Source: Clostridiaceae bacterium
GTDB lineage: Bacteria; Bacillota; Clostridia; DSM-8532
Length of the DNA: 10,004 bases
Reading direction: 5' to 3'
NCBI GenBank assembly: GCA_025361665.1
Contig: JANYKF010000027.1
Span: 1 to 10,004, forward strand
The translations under genes were made by a program, and so were the position numbers. This document shows, piece after piece, positions 1 to 7,511 of this stretch (positions are counted from its first letter, which is position 1; each line of letters starts with the position of its first letter). The notes under the pieces were generated by a model, which saw only the letters and a program-made list of their open reading frames with translations, had not been told where the DNA came from and searched no databases.

Positions 1-2886
1 GATGGTCTCCAGGGTTTCTGTCCATGCGCTTTCCAGCCCGGCAAGGGGCATGCGCAGGCTGCCGATTTGCAGGACAGCCTCATTCAGCGTCTCACCCAAA
101 ACAACGAGAGGGATCCCTTTCAGCACTTCATCCGGTGCGCGGCCTGCGGGCAGTTCCAGGATGAGTGCGCCGGGATCCGGACAGAACAAGCGGGTTTCCG
201 GGAATGCATCCGGCATGCGCAGACCAATCCGGTTGCCGAAGGCCATGACGGAGACGGCACCTGCGATGCCGCCGAAACGGACGGCAGAGGCGGCAAGCAC
301 ATGCCCGCCTTCCATGGCACGATGAACGGCATCGAATGTTCTCCCCAATGCATCCAGCTCTGGCAGGCCGACACTGTCCCTCTGCACCGGGAGCAGCACG
401 ACGGTACTGCCCGGTTGCTTGAATTCAGGCGAAACAGCCTGGCGGATGTCCATAGGCGCCAGTGCGAAGGAAACAAGGGTCGGCGGGACATTCATGTCCC
501 GAAATGTCCCGGACATGCTGTCCTTGCCGCCGATGGCGGCCACACCGAGAGAAAGCTGCGCCCAGAAGGCACCCAGGAGCGCACTGAGCGGTTTGCCCCA
601 GCGTGCCGGGTCCTTGCCGAGTTTCTCGAAGTATTCCTGAAACGTCAGGCGCGCCTGGCGTGGATCTCCCCCGCAGGCGACAAGCCTAGCCAAGGATTCC
701 GCCACAGAATAGACTGCGCCGTGGAAAGGGCTCCACGATGAAATGTCCGGATTGAACCCAAAGGACATGACCGTGCCTGTGTTGGTCTGTCCGCTCAGGA
801 CAGGGAGCTTGGCGACCATGCCTTCCGCCGGCGTCATCTGGTGAAGGCCGCCAAAGGGCATGAGCACGGTGCCCGATCCAATGGTGCTGTCGAAACGTTC
901 CACCAGGCCTTTTTGGCTGCACACATTCAGCCTGGCCAGGTTTGTTCTCCATTTTTCTTCCAATGAAGGACCATGGCCTCCCAACCCCTCCGGCGCCCTG
1001 TCGAAAGGGGAAAGGCCCGGGTCCGGCTCTTCCACCGCAATGGCCGCATGCTGGCTGACCCCGTTGGTGTCGAGAAACGCGCGGCTCACGTCCACGATCG
1101 TCTTACCGCGCCACCGCATGCGGAGGCGGTTTTCCGATGTGACAACCGCGACCTTGACCGCCTCCAGGTTTTCCCGGCGCGCCGCTTCCACGAAGGGTGC
1201 TGCACTGTCCGGCGCCACGACGACGGCCATGCGCTCCTGGGATTCGGATATGGCCAATTCAGTGCCGTCCAGGCCTTCATATTTTTTAGGAACCGCATCC
1301 AGATTGATATCCAGACCATCCGCCAGTTCACCGATGGCAACGCTTATGCCGCCTGCCCCGAAGTCGTTGCAGCGCTTGATGAGGCGGGTTACCTGCGGAT
1401 CCCGGAAGAGGCGCTGGATTTTCCGTTCGGTCGGCGGATTCCCTTTCTGCACCTCCGCCCCGCAGGAAGCAAGGGATTCCTCCGTATGCTCCTTTGAGGA
1501 ACCGGTGGCACCGCCACAGCCGTCACGGCCTGTGCGCCCGCCCAGCAGGATGACAATATCCCCTTCGTCCGGCCGCAGGCGGCAGACATTGCCGCGGGGT
1601 GCCGCGCCGACCACGGCGCCGATTTCCATGCGCTTGGCCACATAGCCGGGATGGTAAACCTCCGATACCTGCCCGGTTGCCAGTCCGATCTGGTTGCCAT
1701 AGGAACTGTACCCATGCGCTGCCGATGTCGCAATGACGCGCTGCGGCAGCTTTCCGGGCAGGGTCGAGGAGAATGGCAGGGTCGGATCGCCGCCGCCCGT
1801 CACGCGCATGGCCTGATACACATAGGATCTGCCGGAGAGCGGATCACGGATGGCCCCGCCAAGGCAGGTGGCCGCCCCGCCGAACGGCTCGATTTCCGTG
1901 GGATGATTGTGCGTTTCATTCTTGAACATGACAAGCCATTCTTCGGAACGCCCTTCCACATCCGCCTTCACGACAATGCTGCAGGCATTGATTTCCTCCG
2001 ATTCGTCCAGGTTGTCCAGAATGCCCTTCCTGCGAAGGGCCTTCATGCCGAGTGTGGCAAGATCCATCAGGCATATGGGTTTCCGCTTTCCGGCATGCAC
2101 CTCTTCACGCGTTTGCAGATACAGATTCCAGATCTCCTCGATCCGGGTTCCGACCGGACCCCCGGGAAAGGAAACACTGTCGATTTCAGTCAGAAATGTC
2201 GTATGCCTGCAGTGATCGGACCAGTAGGTGTCGATCATGCGCAATTCCGTTATCGTCGGATCCCGTTTTTCCTCTGTCCGGAAGTATTGCTGACAAAACT
2301 GCAGATCTTCCACAGACATGGCAAAACCCATTTCATCCACAAACGCACTCAGGCCTTCGGTGTTCCATGCGCAGAATCCGTGCGCGACGGCCACGTCCGC
2401 CGGAACCGGGTATACAGTCTGCAAAGTGGCGGGTTTCTCCATGGAAACCAGATGGGTTTCAACGGGATTGACCACATGATGGCGGATACGATCCAAATCC
2501 GCATCGGAAATCGCGCCGCGCAGGCAGATGATGCGGGCGACGCTTACACTGGGCCGATCTCCAAGACTGATCAGCTGAATGCACTGGGCGGCGGAGTCTG
2601 CCCGCTGATCATATTGTCCGGGCAAGAAAGAGACGGCGATGGCTTTTTCATCATCCGCAAGCGGAAAGGCCTCGTCATGGATTTCATCCACGGGCGGTTC
2701 GGAAAATACGAGAATCCTGGCCTTTTCGTAGTCGACAGGCGGAATCCCCTCCGTGTCGTACCGCTGCAGGATCCGTACGCCTTCCAATCCGGAAATGCCG
2801 AGGTTCCCGGCCAGCTCCCGGAGCAATCCGCCGGCCTCGACATCGAAACCCGGCTTTTTCTCCACGTACAATCTGCGAACACCCAT
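1..2886 (-). CDS. purL: Phosphoribosylformylglycinamidine synthase, large single-chain form (partial, 3' end outside window)
   Basis: This enzyme converts FGAR, glutamine and ATP to FGAM in the fourth step of de novo purine synthesis, in the cytoplasm. The minus-strand frame is open for 962 codons from ATG 2886 to the window edge. Visible family motifs are YWSDHCRHT (residues 221-229), NETHNHPTEIEPFGGAAT (from residue 323; the ATP/Mg and substrate region of the first synthase half) and GGKDSM (786-791; second half). The three motifs sit in one frame, so I see no frameshift. Large PurL proteins are about 1,200-1,300 residues, so the missing part should be the C-terminal glutaminase domain with its Cys-His-Glu triad; the large form is assigned from length and the GGKDSM-type C-terminal half. 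The start is supported by AGGAGG (2891-2896) 4 nt upstream of ATG. The gene is divergent from transketolase and is the first gene leftward of promoter 3198-3225, with a repeat element between promoter and start. Confidence 0.95.
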   Translation of the reverse strand, partial: MGVRRLYVEKKPGFDVEAGGLLRELAGNLGISGLEGVRILQRYDTEGIPPVDYEKARILVFSEPPVDEIHDEAFPLADDEKAIAVSFLPGQYDQRADSAAQCIQLISLGDRPSVSVARIICLRGAISDADLDRIRHHVVNPVETHLVSMEKPATLQTVYPVPADVAVAHGFCAWNTEGLSAFVDEMGFAMSVEDLQFCQQYFRTEEKRDPTITELRMIDTYWSDHCRHTTFLTEIDSVSFPGGPVGTRIEEIWNLYLQTREEVHAGKRKPICLMDLATLGMKALRRKGILDNLDESEEINACSIVVKADVEGRSEEWLVMFKNETHNHPTEIEPFGGAATCLGGAIRDPLSGRSYVYQAMRVTGGGDPTLPFSSTLPGKLPQRVIATSAAHGYSSYGNQIGLATGQVSEVYHPGYVAKRMEIGAVVGAAPRGNVCRLRPDEGDIVILLGGRTGRDGCGGATGSSKEHTEESLASCGAEVQKGNPPTERKIQRLFRDPQVTRLIKRCNDFGAGGISVAIGELADGLDINLDAVPKKYEGLDGTELAISESQERMAVVVAPDSAAPFVEAARRENLEAVKVAVVTSENRLRMRWRGKTIVDVSRAFLDTNGVSQHAAIAVEEPDPGLSPFDRAPEGLGGHGPSLEEKWRTNLARLNVCSQKGLVERFDSTIGSGTVLMPFGGLHQMTPAEGMVAKLPVLSGQTNTGTVMSFGFNPDISSWSPFHGAVYSVAESLARLVACGGDPRQARLTFQEYFEKLGKDPARWGKPLSALLGAFWAQLSLGVAAIGGKDSMSGTFRDMNVPPTLVSFALAPMDIRQAVSPEFKQPGSTVVLLPVQRDSVGLPELDALGRTFDAVHRAMEGGHVLAASAVRFGGIAGAVSVMAFGNRIGLRMPDAFPETRLFCPDPGALILELPAGRAPDEVLKGIPLVVLGETLNEAVLQIGSLRMPLAGLESAWTETLETI

Positions 2887-2908
2887 GATTCCTCCTGAAG
2901 GCCATATT

Positions 2909-3143
2909 TGATTCTCGTGCAAAAAGTCGATTTTCGACTTTTTCATGCAAGTTGCATTTTGCAACTTGCATGCATCCGGCGGCAAATGCCGCCGGATGGC
3001 ACCAAATCACGTGATTTGGTGTGGTGAGGGCACAAAATCACGTGATTTGGTGTGGTGAGGGCACAAAATGTGCCTTCACCATGCAGGATGTCTGAGACAT
3101 CCCGCATAAAAACTCACAAAAGTGAGTCTTTACACCAGAATCA
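2909..3143. repeat. Hairpin-array repeat element, complete copy (copy 1), MITE-like
   Basis: This is a 235-bp element bounded by 12-bp terminal inverted repeats: TGATTCTCGTGC (2909-2920) and ACACCAGAATCA (3132-3143), with 2 mismatches. The interior is a string of hairpins: H1 2921-2943 (10-bp stem, TTT loop), H2 2944-2972 (13 bp, TTT), H3 2973-2998 (12 bp, AA), H4 3000-3021 (perfect 22-bp palindrome), H4' 3031-3052 (near-copy of H4), H5 3054-3080 (12 bp with one G-T, AAA), H6 3081-3107 (12 bp with one mismatch, TGA) and H7 3108-3131 (10 bp with one mismatch, AAAA). H1/H2/H3 and H5/H6/H7 abut without a gap. TATT directly flanks both ends (2905-2908 and 3144-3147), which looks like a 4-bp target-site duplication. 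It contains no ORF that looks real. A second copy starts at 9848. Function is unknown: it could be a mobile element, a structured RNA leader, or both. I do not recognise it as a named family. Confidence 0.9.
2999..3060 (+). repeat. 31-bp tandem duplication inside hairpin-array copy 1
   Basis: Two tandem 31-bp units (2999-3029 and 3030-3060) differ at one base, CACC versus CACA near the left end. Each carries the palindrome built on AATCACGTGATT followed by TGGTGTGGTGAGG. The second copy of the element (from 9848) has only one such unit, so this is a local duplication in copy 1. It adds one extra hairpin to the array. Confidence 0.9.
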
Positions 3144-3168
3144 TATTCGGAAAATTGACAGCATCACC

Positions 3169-3193
3169 CCGCATGGATCCTGCATTCATGCGG
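3169..3193 (-). other. Hairpin at the predicted 5' end of the purL leader
   Basis: CCGCATG (3169-3175) and CATGCGG (3187-3193) form a perfect 7-bp stem with an 11-nt loop. The predicted purL start site (about 3191) lies at its edge, so it would be a 5'-terminal hairpin of that RNA, possibly stabilising it. Because it lies outside the repeat it belongs to the locus and not to the inserted element. Its function is not shown by the sequence. Confidence 0.5.
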
Positions 3194-3197
3194 ATTC

Positions 3198-3225
3198 ATT
3201 ATAGCATGGCGCGGCGGAAGCCCAA
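3198..3225 (-). promoter_or_regulatory. Predicted extended -10 sigma-A promoter for purL
   Basis: Reading leftward, TTGGGC (3225-3220) is followed after 16 nt by TATAAT (3203-3198), a perfect -10 box. It is preceded by TGC (3206-3204), which gives the extended -10 form TGnTATAAT and can compensate for the weak -35 (3 of 6 matches). Transcription would begin near 3191 and give purL a leader of about 305 nt that includes the whole hairpin-array element. I find no second equally good -10 between the element and purL. Confidence 0.65.
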
Positions 3226-3340
3226 AACCGTTTTCTGTTTGTTTGCTGCATGGGTGTTGCCTGTTTCAATATCTGCCCAGTGGATAAAAAAAGAAATCGG
3301 CGTCAATCCTCAAGCCGGTCTTGCTTCAAAGGAGATCCTG

Positions 3341-5557
3341 ATGGATGCATTTTCAAATCACGAAGAAACATGTCCGGAGCCATGGGAAGATGATGTTTCG
3401 TTCCCCTCTCCGATTGACGAGATGGCCGTCAACACCCTGCGCTTCCTGGCCGTCGACGCGATCCAGCTGGCGAACAGCGGACATCCCGGCCTTCCGCTGG
3501 GTGCGGCTCCCATGGCATATACGCTGTGGTCAAGGCATTTGCGCTTCAACCCATCGCATCCGGAGTGGCCTGACCGGGATCGCTTCGTCCTCTCGGCCGG
3601 TCACGGTTCCGCGTTGCTGTATGCCCTGCTTCACGTGTTCCAATACGATCTCCCGCTGGAAGAACTGCGCCGTTTCCGCCAATGGAAAAGCCGTACGCCA
3701 GGCCACCCCGAACGAGGCGTGACCCCTGGCGTGGAGACCACGACCGGCCCTTTGGGCCAGGGTTTCGCCAACGCCGTGGGCATGGCGGCTGCGGAAGCGC
3801 ATCTTGCGGCCGTTTACAACCGGCCCGGCCACGATATCGTGGACCATCACACGTATGTGCTTTGCAGCGACGGCGACCTGATGGAGGGCGTGGCATCCGA
3901 AGCAGCCTCCCTGGCGGGGCATCTGGCGCTTGGCAAGCTGATCGCGCTCTATGATGACAACCGGATCACGTTGTCCGCATCCACGCAGCTGAGTTTCACC
4001 GAAGACATCGGGCAGCGGTTCCGGGCATATGGCTGGCACACCGTGCAGGTCGAAGACGGGAACGACCTGGAAGCAATCGACCTGGCTTTGTCCGAGGCCA
4101 TCATGGAAACAGGCAGGCCTTCCCTCCTGCTGATTCGCACCCATATCGGATTTGGGTCTCCGGGAAAACAGGACAGCTATGAAGCACACGGATCGCCATT
4201 GGGAACAGAAGAGACGGCTCGGACGAAGGAAAAGCTCGGATGGCCCTCCGAACCCGATTTCTTCGTCCCCGAACCGGTCAGGCAGCATGCCAGAAAGATT
4301 GCCTGCCAGGGAGAGGAAGCCAACGAGGAGTGGAACCTTCGTTTTACCCAATACTTTCGTGAATTCCCGAATCTCGCCTCTTCCTTCACATCGCGCTTGA
4401 GCGGCGGGCTTCCCGCCGGCTGGGATGCCGATCTTCCTGTTTTTCAGGCGAATCCGAAGGGAATCGCCACAAGGGCGGCCTCCGGAGTGTTTCTGAATGC
4501 TGTTGCGATGCGTGTGCCTTCGCTGTTTGGAGGTTCTGCGGACCTGAATCCCTCGACGAACACCGAAATCAAAGGAGGGGGCAATTTCGAGTCACCCTCC
4601 CGTTTTTCCGGCGACATGCAGGGCGCTGCATCCGGCCCTTGGGACTACTCCGGGCGCAACGTGCATTTCGGGATCCGCGAACACGCCATGGGCGCCATGA
4701 TGAACGGAATCGCGGCCCACGGCGGGTTCCGTCCTTTCGGAGCCACGTTCATGGCCTTTTCCGACTATCTGAGACCCGCCATCAGGCTTGCCTGCATCAT
4801 GCATCTCCCGGTCATTTATGTCTTCACGCACGACAGCATCGCCCTCGGAGAAGACGGCGCGACCCATCAGCCTGTCGAACAGCTTGTCTCCCTGCGGGCA
4901 ATTCCGTTTCTTCAAGTCCTGCGCCCTGCGGACGCAAATGAAACGGTCGCCGCATGGCGCTTTGCGCTCGAAACGATGAGCCGGCCCACTGCCCTGATCC
5001 TCAGCCGGCAAGCACTGCCTATCTTCGATCGCGCATCATGCGCTCCGGCGGATGGATTGCGGCATGGCGCCTATGTGATGGCGGATCTTCCTGCCGGACC
5101 CGCCGCTCAAGACAGGCACGGTTCCAAACCAACAGCTGATGCCGACCCCCGTGCTGGTACTGCTGCGGGCACAAGAGCCAAGCTGCGGCCTGAAGCGCCT
5201 TCGGTTCTTCTGGTCGCCAGCGGTTCAGAGGTGGCGCTGATCGCGGAAGCGGGCTTGCAGCTCGCGGCGCTGGGGATCTCCACCCGACTGGTTTCAATGC
5301 CTTCATGGGAAATCTTTGAAGAGCAGACCGCAGAATATCGGGATTCCGTATTCCCGAAGAACATGCCCATACGGCTTGCCGTCGAGGCAGGCTCTCCCGG
5401 CGGATGGCGCAAGTATGTCGGGGATCGGGGCGCGGTGCTGGGGGTAACGGAATACGGATCTTCAGCACCTGGCCCGCTCGTGATGTCCGGCTACGGGTTC
5501 TCCGTATCGTCCATTCTCGGAAAAGTTGAGGAATTGTTGACGTGGCGCGACAGCTGA
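3341..5557 (+). CDS. tkt: Transketolase
   Basis: This thiamine-diphosphate enzyme transfers two-carbon ketol units between pentose, tetrose, triose and hexose phosphates in the non-oxidative pentose phosphate pathway. Visible motifs: SGHPG with H48; SDGDLMEG with D177 and YDDN with N207 (ThDP/metal binding); IREHAMG with the catalytic E447; then [17 protein letters not shown] and SRQALP of the pyrimidine domain; and ASGSEV opening the C-terminal domain. The start at 3341 is chosen because AAAGGAG (3328-3334) lies 6 nt upstream. The 738 residues exceed the usual 650-670: there are about 24 extra residues before [12 protein letters not shown] and an Ala/Pro/Arg-rich insert of about 36 residues (584-619) just before the C-terminal domain. 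Its stop lies 30 bp before the next gene, so cotranscription is plausible. It would supply ribose 5-phosphate for PRPP and so feed the pathway of the divergent purL. Confidence 0.95.
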   Translation: MDAFSNHEETCPEPWEDDVSFPSPIDEMAVNTLRFLAVDAIQLANSGHPGLPLGAAPMAYTLWSRHLRFNPSHPEWPDRDRFVLSAGHGSALLYALLHVFQYDLPLEELRRFRQWKSRTPGHPERGVTPGVETTTGPLGQGFANAVGMAAAEAHLAAVYNRPGHDIVDHHTYVLCSDGDLMEGVASEAASLAGHLALGKLIALYDDNRITLSASTQLSFTEDIGQRFRAYGWHTVQVEDGNDLEAIDLALSEAIMETGRPSLLLIRTHIGFGSPGKQDSYEAHGSPLGTEETARTKEKLGWPSEPDFFVPEPVRQHARKIACQGEEANEEWNLRFTQYFREFPNLASSFTSRLSGGLPAGWDADLPVFQANPKGIATRAASGVFLNAVAMRVPSLFGGSADLNPSTNTEIKGGGNFESPSRFSGDMQGAASGPWDYSGRNVHFGIREHAMGAMMNGIAAHGGFRPFGATFMAFSDYLRPAIRLACIMHLPVIYVFTHDSIALGEDGATHQPVEQLVSLRAIPFLQVLRPADANETVAAWRFALETMSRPTALILSRQALPIFDRASCAPADGLRHGAYVMADLPAGPAAQDRHGSKPTADADPRAGTAAGTRAKLRPEAPSVLLVASGSEVALIAEAGLQLAALGISTRLVSMPSWEIFEEQTAEYRDSVFPKNMPIRLAVEAGSPGGWRKYVGDRGAVLGVTEYGSSAPGPLVMSGYGFSVSSILGKVEELLTWRDS

Positions 5558-5587
5558 GTTCTTCGTTTGAAAGGGGATGGTACAAGG

Positions 5588-7414
5588 ATGCCTTCCATTT
5601 CCGAGCATTCATTGTTTCAGAACATCATGGGACTATCCCATGTTTCCTACTATTTCAAAGACAAGGATTTCCGCTATGTCTTTGTCAATCAGTCCATGTC
5701 CGGCAGGCTTGGCATCGCTGATCCTGCGGAAATGACGGGGAAAACCGACTTTGACTACCTGTCCGTTTCCAATGCGCAGGACGCACTGGAAGTCGAGAAG
5801 TCCGTCATCGAAACCGGCAATCCGGTTACAGGCAAGGTCGAAGCACTGGACATGCCGGACGGGGGAAAGAAATGGACTTCTTCTGCAAAATACCCGCTGT
5901 ATGACGACGACGGCAAAATCATCGGAATATGGGGAAGCATCAGGGACATAACGGAATTCGCGCAGGCAAGGTATGAACTGAATGAAATCCTGATCCGATA
6001 CAGGCATCTTGGCGAGCAAAGCCGGATATTCACCTGGGAAGTAGATGAACAGGGCCTTTACACATATGCCGATTCTGTTGTTGAAGTCGTGTTGGGATAC
6101 AGTGCGGAAGAGCTTGTCGGGAAAATGCATTTCTACGATCTCAATCCCGAAGAAAGTCGGGATGTTTTCAAAGATGCGGCTTTTGGCGTTTTCAAGCGGA
6201 AAGAGCCGTTTCAGAACCTTGAAAACGAGGCGCATGCCAAGGACGGACACACAGTCTGGCTTTCCACCAACGGCATTCCGCTCCTGAGAGAAGACGGGAG
6301 CCTGAAAGGGTATCATGGCAATGATACCGACATCACAGCCCGCAAGCGCGTGGAAGACGCCTTGCGGGACAGCGAGGAGAGATTCAGGGACCTGAGTTAT
6401 CATGACCCGCTCACAGGGCTCTACAATCGGAGATTCTACGAGGAGGAGCTCAAGAGGCTTGATACGGACAGAAACCTTCCCATCAGCATTGTCATGGGGG
6501 ATGTGAACGGGCTTAAGCTTGTCAATGATTCCTTTGGGCACGACATGGGCGACGAGTTGCTGAAAAAGACGGCTGAAGTGTTCAAAATGGGATGCAGGGC
6601 CGATGATATCGTGGCCAGGTTCGGGGGTGATGAATTTGTTGTCCTGCTTCCGAAAACAACTTCCTCGGAAGCGGAGGATTTTGTGGCGCGAATCACGGAC
6701 TTGTCAAGAAAAGAAAAAATGTGCGATCTGGACATTTCCATTTCCCTGGGGCATCAAACCAAAACCACCAGGGATGAAAACATGCACAGTGTTTTCAAAA
6801 GCGCTGAAGATCTCATGTACAGAAAAAAATTATCCGAAAGTGCCGGCATGAGGAGCAAGACGATTACCCTGATCATGTCTGCCCTGTTTGAAAAACACAG
6901 CAGGGAGCAGCTGCATTCGATCCGCGTGAGTGAACTATGTGCGGCCATCGCTTCGGGGATGAACCACGACGATGAATCCGTCGCGCAGATCCGCATGGCC
7001 GGTCTCCTGCACGATATCGGCAAGATCGAAATCGACGGGACGATTTTGAATAAACCGAGCACGCTGAATCCGGATGAGTGGGAGGAAATGAAAAAACATC
7101 CGGAAATCGGATATCGCATCCTGAGTTCGGTCCATGAGTTTTCGTCAATCGCCGATTTTGTTCTGGAGCATCAGGAAAGATGGGATGGAAAAGGATATCC
7201 GAGGGGGCTTGCGGGTGAGGCGATTTCGCTTCAGGCGAGAATCATCGCCGTTGCGGATTCGTATGACGCGATGACAGCCAACCGGACTTATGGCAGGACA
7301 TTAAGTGTAGAAGAAGCCGTCAGCGAAATGAAGCAATGCTCCGGTACCCAATTCGACCCTTCCGTTGTGAGGGTGCTGTTGGCTGTCATTCAGGCAAAGA
7401 CAAGGAAAAGGTGA
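5588..7414 (+). CDS. PAS-PAS-GGDEF-HD-GYP cyclic-di-GMP signalling protein
   Basis: This is a predicted cytoplasmic sensor with both c-di-GMP synthesis and breakdown modules and no membrane segment or signal peptide. Domain order in 608 residues: PAS 1 (about 10-125), PAS 2 (about 140-257, ending in a PAC-like GYHGNDTDIT), GGDEF (about 268-425) and HD-GYP (about 436-600). The GGDEF half has HDPLTGL (272-278), GDVNGLKLVND and an intact GGDEF signature (346-350). RADD at 337-340, five residues before it, fits the RxxD product-inhibition site. The HD-GYP half has HDIGK (475-479) and HQERWDGKGYP (528-538); the usual HHE reads HQE. The start at 5588 is preferred over an in-frame TTG at 5567, because AAAGGGG (5570-5576) can serve the ATG but overlaps the TTG; spacing of 11 nt is long. 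The signal sensed is unknown; PAS domains can bind haem, flavin or small ligands. Confidence 0.93.
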   Translation: MPSISEHSLFQNIMGLSHVSYYFKDKDFRYVFVNQSMSGRLGIADPAEMTGKTDFDYLSVSNAQDALEVEKSVIETGNPVTGKVEALDMPDGGKKWTSSAKYPLYDDDGKIIGIWGSIRDITEFAQARYELNEILIRYRHLGEQSRIFTWEVDEQGLYTYADSVVEVVLGYSAEELVGKMHFYDLNPEESRDVFKDAAFGVFKRKEPFQNLENEAHAKDGHTVWLSTNGIPLLREDGSLKGYHGNDTDITARKRVEDALRDSEERFRDLSYHDPLTGLYNRRFYEEELKRLDTDRNLPISIVMGDVNGLKLVNDSFGHDMGDELLKKTAEVFKMGCRADDIVARFGGDEFVVLLPKTTSSEAEDFVARITDLSRKEKMCDLDISISLGHQTKTTRDENMHSVFKSAEDLMYRKKLSESAGMRSKTITLIMSALFEKHSREQLHSIRVSELCAAIASGMNHDDESVAQIRMAGLLHDIGKIEIDGTILNKPSTLNPDEWEEMKKHPEIGYRILSSVHEFSSIADFVLEHQERWDGKGYPRGLAGEAISLQARIIAVADSYDAMTANRTYGRTLSVEEAVSEMKQCSGTQFDPSVVRVLLAVIQAKTRKR

Positions 7415-7427
7415 AACCGGAACCGTG

Positions 7428-7447
7428 ATGCGGCTTGACCGCCGCAT
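7428..7447 (+). other. Hairpin between the c-di-GMP gene and the TIM-barrel gene
   Basis: ATGCGGC (7428-7434) and GCCGCAT (7441-7447) form a perfect 7-bp GC-rich stem with the loop TTGACC. No T-run follows, so it is not a standard intrinsic terminator. It would bury the upstream in-frame start candidates GTG 7425 and ATG 7428 and so favours a downstream start for the next gene. It may be an RNA processing or stability hairpin. Confidence 0.45.
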
Positions 7448-7511
7448 GGTGGGAAACAGTACCAGTCAAAGGAAACAAGGCGATGTGTTTTGGAAAAGCG
7501 AGGAGATGAAG

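Larger units (their letters stand above)
3144..3340. other. Intergenic region between the repeat and transketolase
   Basis: These 197 bp carry the leftward purL promoter and its 5' hairpin. For rightward transcription of transketolase there is a perfect TTGACA at 3155-3160, but no acceptable -10 lies 16-18 bp after it, so I do not call a promoter. The frame of transketolase stays open back to 3122, but this upstream part has no ribosome binding site and reads unlike the family. A motif resembling part of a PurR box (CCGAA with A/T flanks, minus strand, about 3146-3150) is present only once and is not convincing. Confidence 0.5.

Noticed and set aside
67..1645. Plus-strand ORFs of 174-261 codons opposite purL (67-741, 860-1645, 973-1497)
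   Set aside because: They overlap one another and are antisense to purL. The translations are Arg/Pro/Ser-rich with no family features.
1651..2898. 415-codon plus-strand ORF antisense to purL
   Set aside because: It lies wholly opposite the strongly supported purL frame, has no ribosome binding site and no recognisable motifs. GC-rich coding DNA often leaves such open antisense frames.
2909..3143. CRISPR array
   Set aside because: The hairpins have different sequences and there are no uniform direct repeats with spacers; only one 31-bp unit is duplicated. No cas gene is present.
3144..3160. PurR box upstream of purL (CCGAA core) and TTGACA promoter for transketolase
   Set aside because: Only one weak PurR-like half is present where two spaced boxes are expected, and TTGACA at 3155-3160 has no usable -10 at normal spacing.
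2887..3225. Purine (guanine/adenine) riboswitch upstream of purL
   Set aside because: I see none of the conserved three-way junction core sequences of the purine riboswitch. The structure here belongs to a repeat that also occurs elsewhere.
3122..3340. Upstream extension of transketolase by 73 codons to GTG 3122
   Set aside because: It begins inside the repeat element, lacks a ribosome binding site, does not resemble the family, and a strong AAAGGAG precedes the ATG at 3341.
3530..4351. 273-codon minus-strand ORF opposite transketolase
   Set aside because: It is antisense to a gene with all catalytic motifs intact and shows no domain of its own.
5633..6541. 302-codon minus-strand ORF opposite the PAS-GGDEF gene
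   Set aside because: It mirrors the codon structure of the real gene and has no start signal or known motif.
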